Of a stretch of DNA of 64,000 nucleotides, positions 63,886 through 64,000 are shown piece after piece; position 1 is the stretch's first letter, and every line of letters starts with the position of its first letter. Where the stretch lies: assembly GCF_002968835.1 (NCBI RefSeq), contig NZ_PKQK01000003.1, positions 558,001-622,000 of the forward strand, read 5' to 3'. The position numbers and the translations under genes are program-made. The DNA is from Paenibacillus sp. PCH8 (GTDB taxonomy: Bacteria; Bacillota; Bacilli; Paenibacillales; Paenibacillaceae). The notes beneath the pieces were generated by a model. The model did not search any database, was not told the DNA's origin, and saw nothing but the letters and a program-made list of their open reading frames with translations.

Positions 63886-63932
63886 AAAGGTTATACCATA
63901 CACAGTTCTCAACTGTGTTGGCATAACCCTTT
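63886..63932 (-). terminator. Terminator of the gene at the right edge
   Basis: AAAGGTTAT / ATAACCCTTT outer stem and ACACAGTT-CTC-AACTGTGT inner stem; the minus strand ends in CCTTTTTTCC. Confidence 0.8.
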
Positions 63933-63968
63933 GGGTAAACAAATGCAAATCTTCTTCATTATAAAAGC

Positions 63969-64000
63969 TTATTGACCGATGAACTCTTGTGCCCAATATC
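63969..64000 (-). CDS. C-terminal end of a gene entering from the right edge
   Basis: The last nine codons read YWAQEFIGQ before a TAA, 37 bases upstream of a strong terminator. The ending resembles the C-terminus of CAP-domain (YkwD-type) secreted proteins, which often close with W-x-Q-x-F. Too short to name. Confidence 0.4.
   Translation of the reverse strand, partial: YWAQEFIGQ

Noticed and set aside
1..64000. CRISPR arrays, rRNA or tRNA genes, insertion sequences
   Set aside because: I saw no regularly spaced direct repeats, no transposase-like frames with terminal inverted repeats, and no rRNA or tRNA signatures in the gaps.

Overview
The window looks like a chromosomal segment of a spore-forming, low/mid-GC Gram-positive of the Paenibacillus type. 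Pointers are a CotF-like spore coat gene, a Pro/Gly-rich coat-like protein, a 1456-residue extracellular galactanase with C-terminal SLH domains, strong AGGAGG-type ribosome binding sites, perfect Fur boxes and an ECF41-type sigma factor. The genus is an inference from gene content, not from a marker-gene comparison.

Layout. 1-7.6 kb: start of zwf (cut by the left edge), a divergent LysR regulator, and a compact mcp-cheW-cheA chemosensory operon on the minus strand. 7.7-28.4 kb: mixed accessory genes. These include two paralogous cupins, an aldo/keto reductase with an MmyB-type regulator, an LRR-like protein, a decayed ankyrin gene, two convergent serine hydrolases, a TetR/hydrolase pair, spore coat genes, a CMD-ECF41 sigma operon, a Rieske oxygenase, and a four-gene run with two SMI1/KNR4 proteins. 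28.5-36.4 kb: an anaerobic/nitrogen-oxide block with a NirK-type copper nitrite reductase, two Crp/Fnr regulators, a YlbF-family protein, a ZIP transporter, an operon with three DUF2249 domains plus a haem-copper-oxidase-like membrane protein and a MIP18/DUF59 protein, a small cupin, and a decayed narK transporter remnant. Four promoters here carry a Crp/Fnr-type palindrome centred at about -41.5 from a predicted start, which suggests one regulon.

36.4-46.8 kb: a truncated response-regulator remnant, an SPFH protein translationally coupled to a divergent NAD-kinase-like protein, the galactanase, a YceI protein, and an OmpR-type two-component system whose kinase is frameshifted in a G tract. 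47.2-51.3 kb: a DUF1540 protein and an iron-responsive patch with two perfect Fur boxes, covering an HpaB-type flavin monooxygenase and a flavodoxin/unknown/nitroreductase operon. 51.3-56.1 kb: rRNA-modification-like methyltransferase and pseudouridine synthase, an alkyltransferase-like protein, and a MarR-controlled DHA2 efflux pump. 56.3-63.7 kb: topoisomerase IV (parE-parC) and a GDSL hydrolase/ABC exporter operon. The right edge holds the last codons of another minus-strand gene.

The signals I would look at first are the shared Crp/Fnr promoter architecture around nirK, the SPFH/NAD-kinase-like pair with its bracketed promoter, and the number of recent-looking gene lesions: the kinase, ankyrin protein, narK, response regulator and possibly one serine hydrolase.
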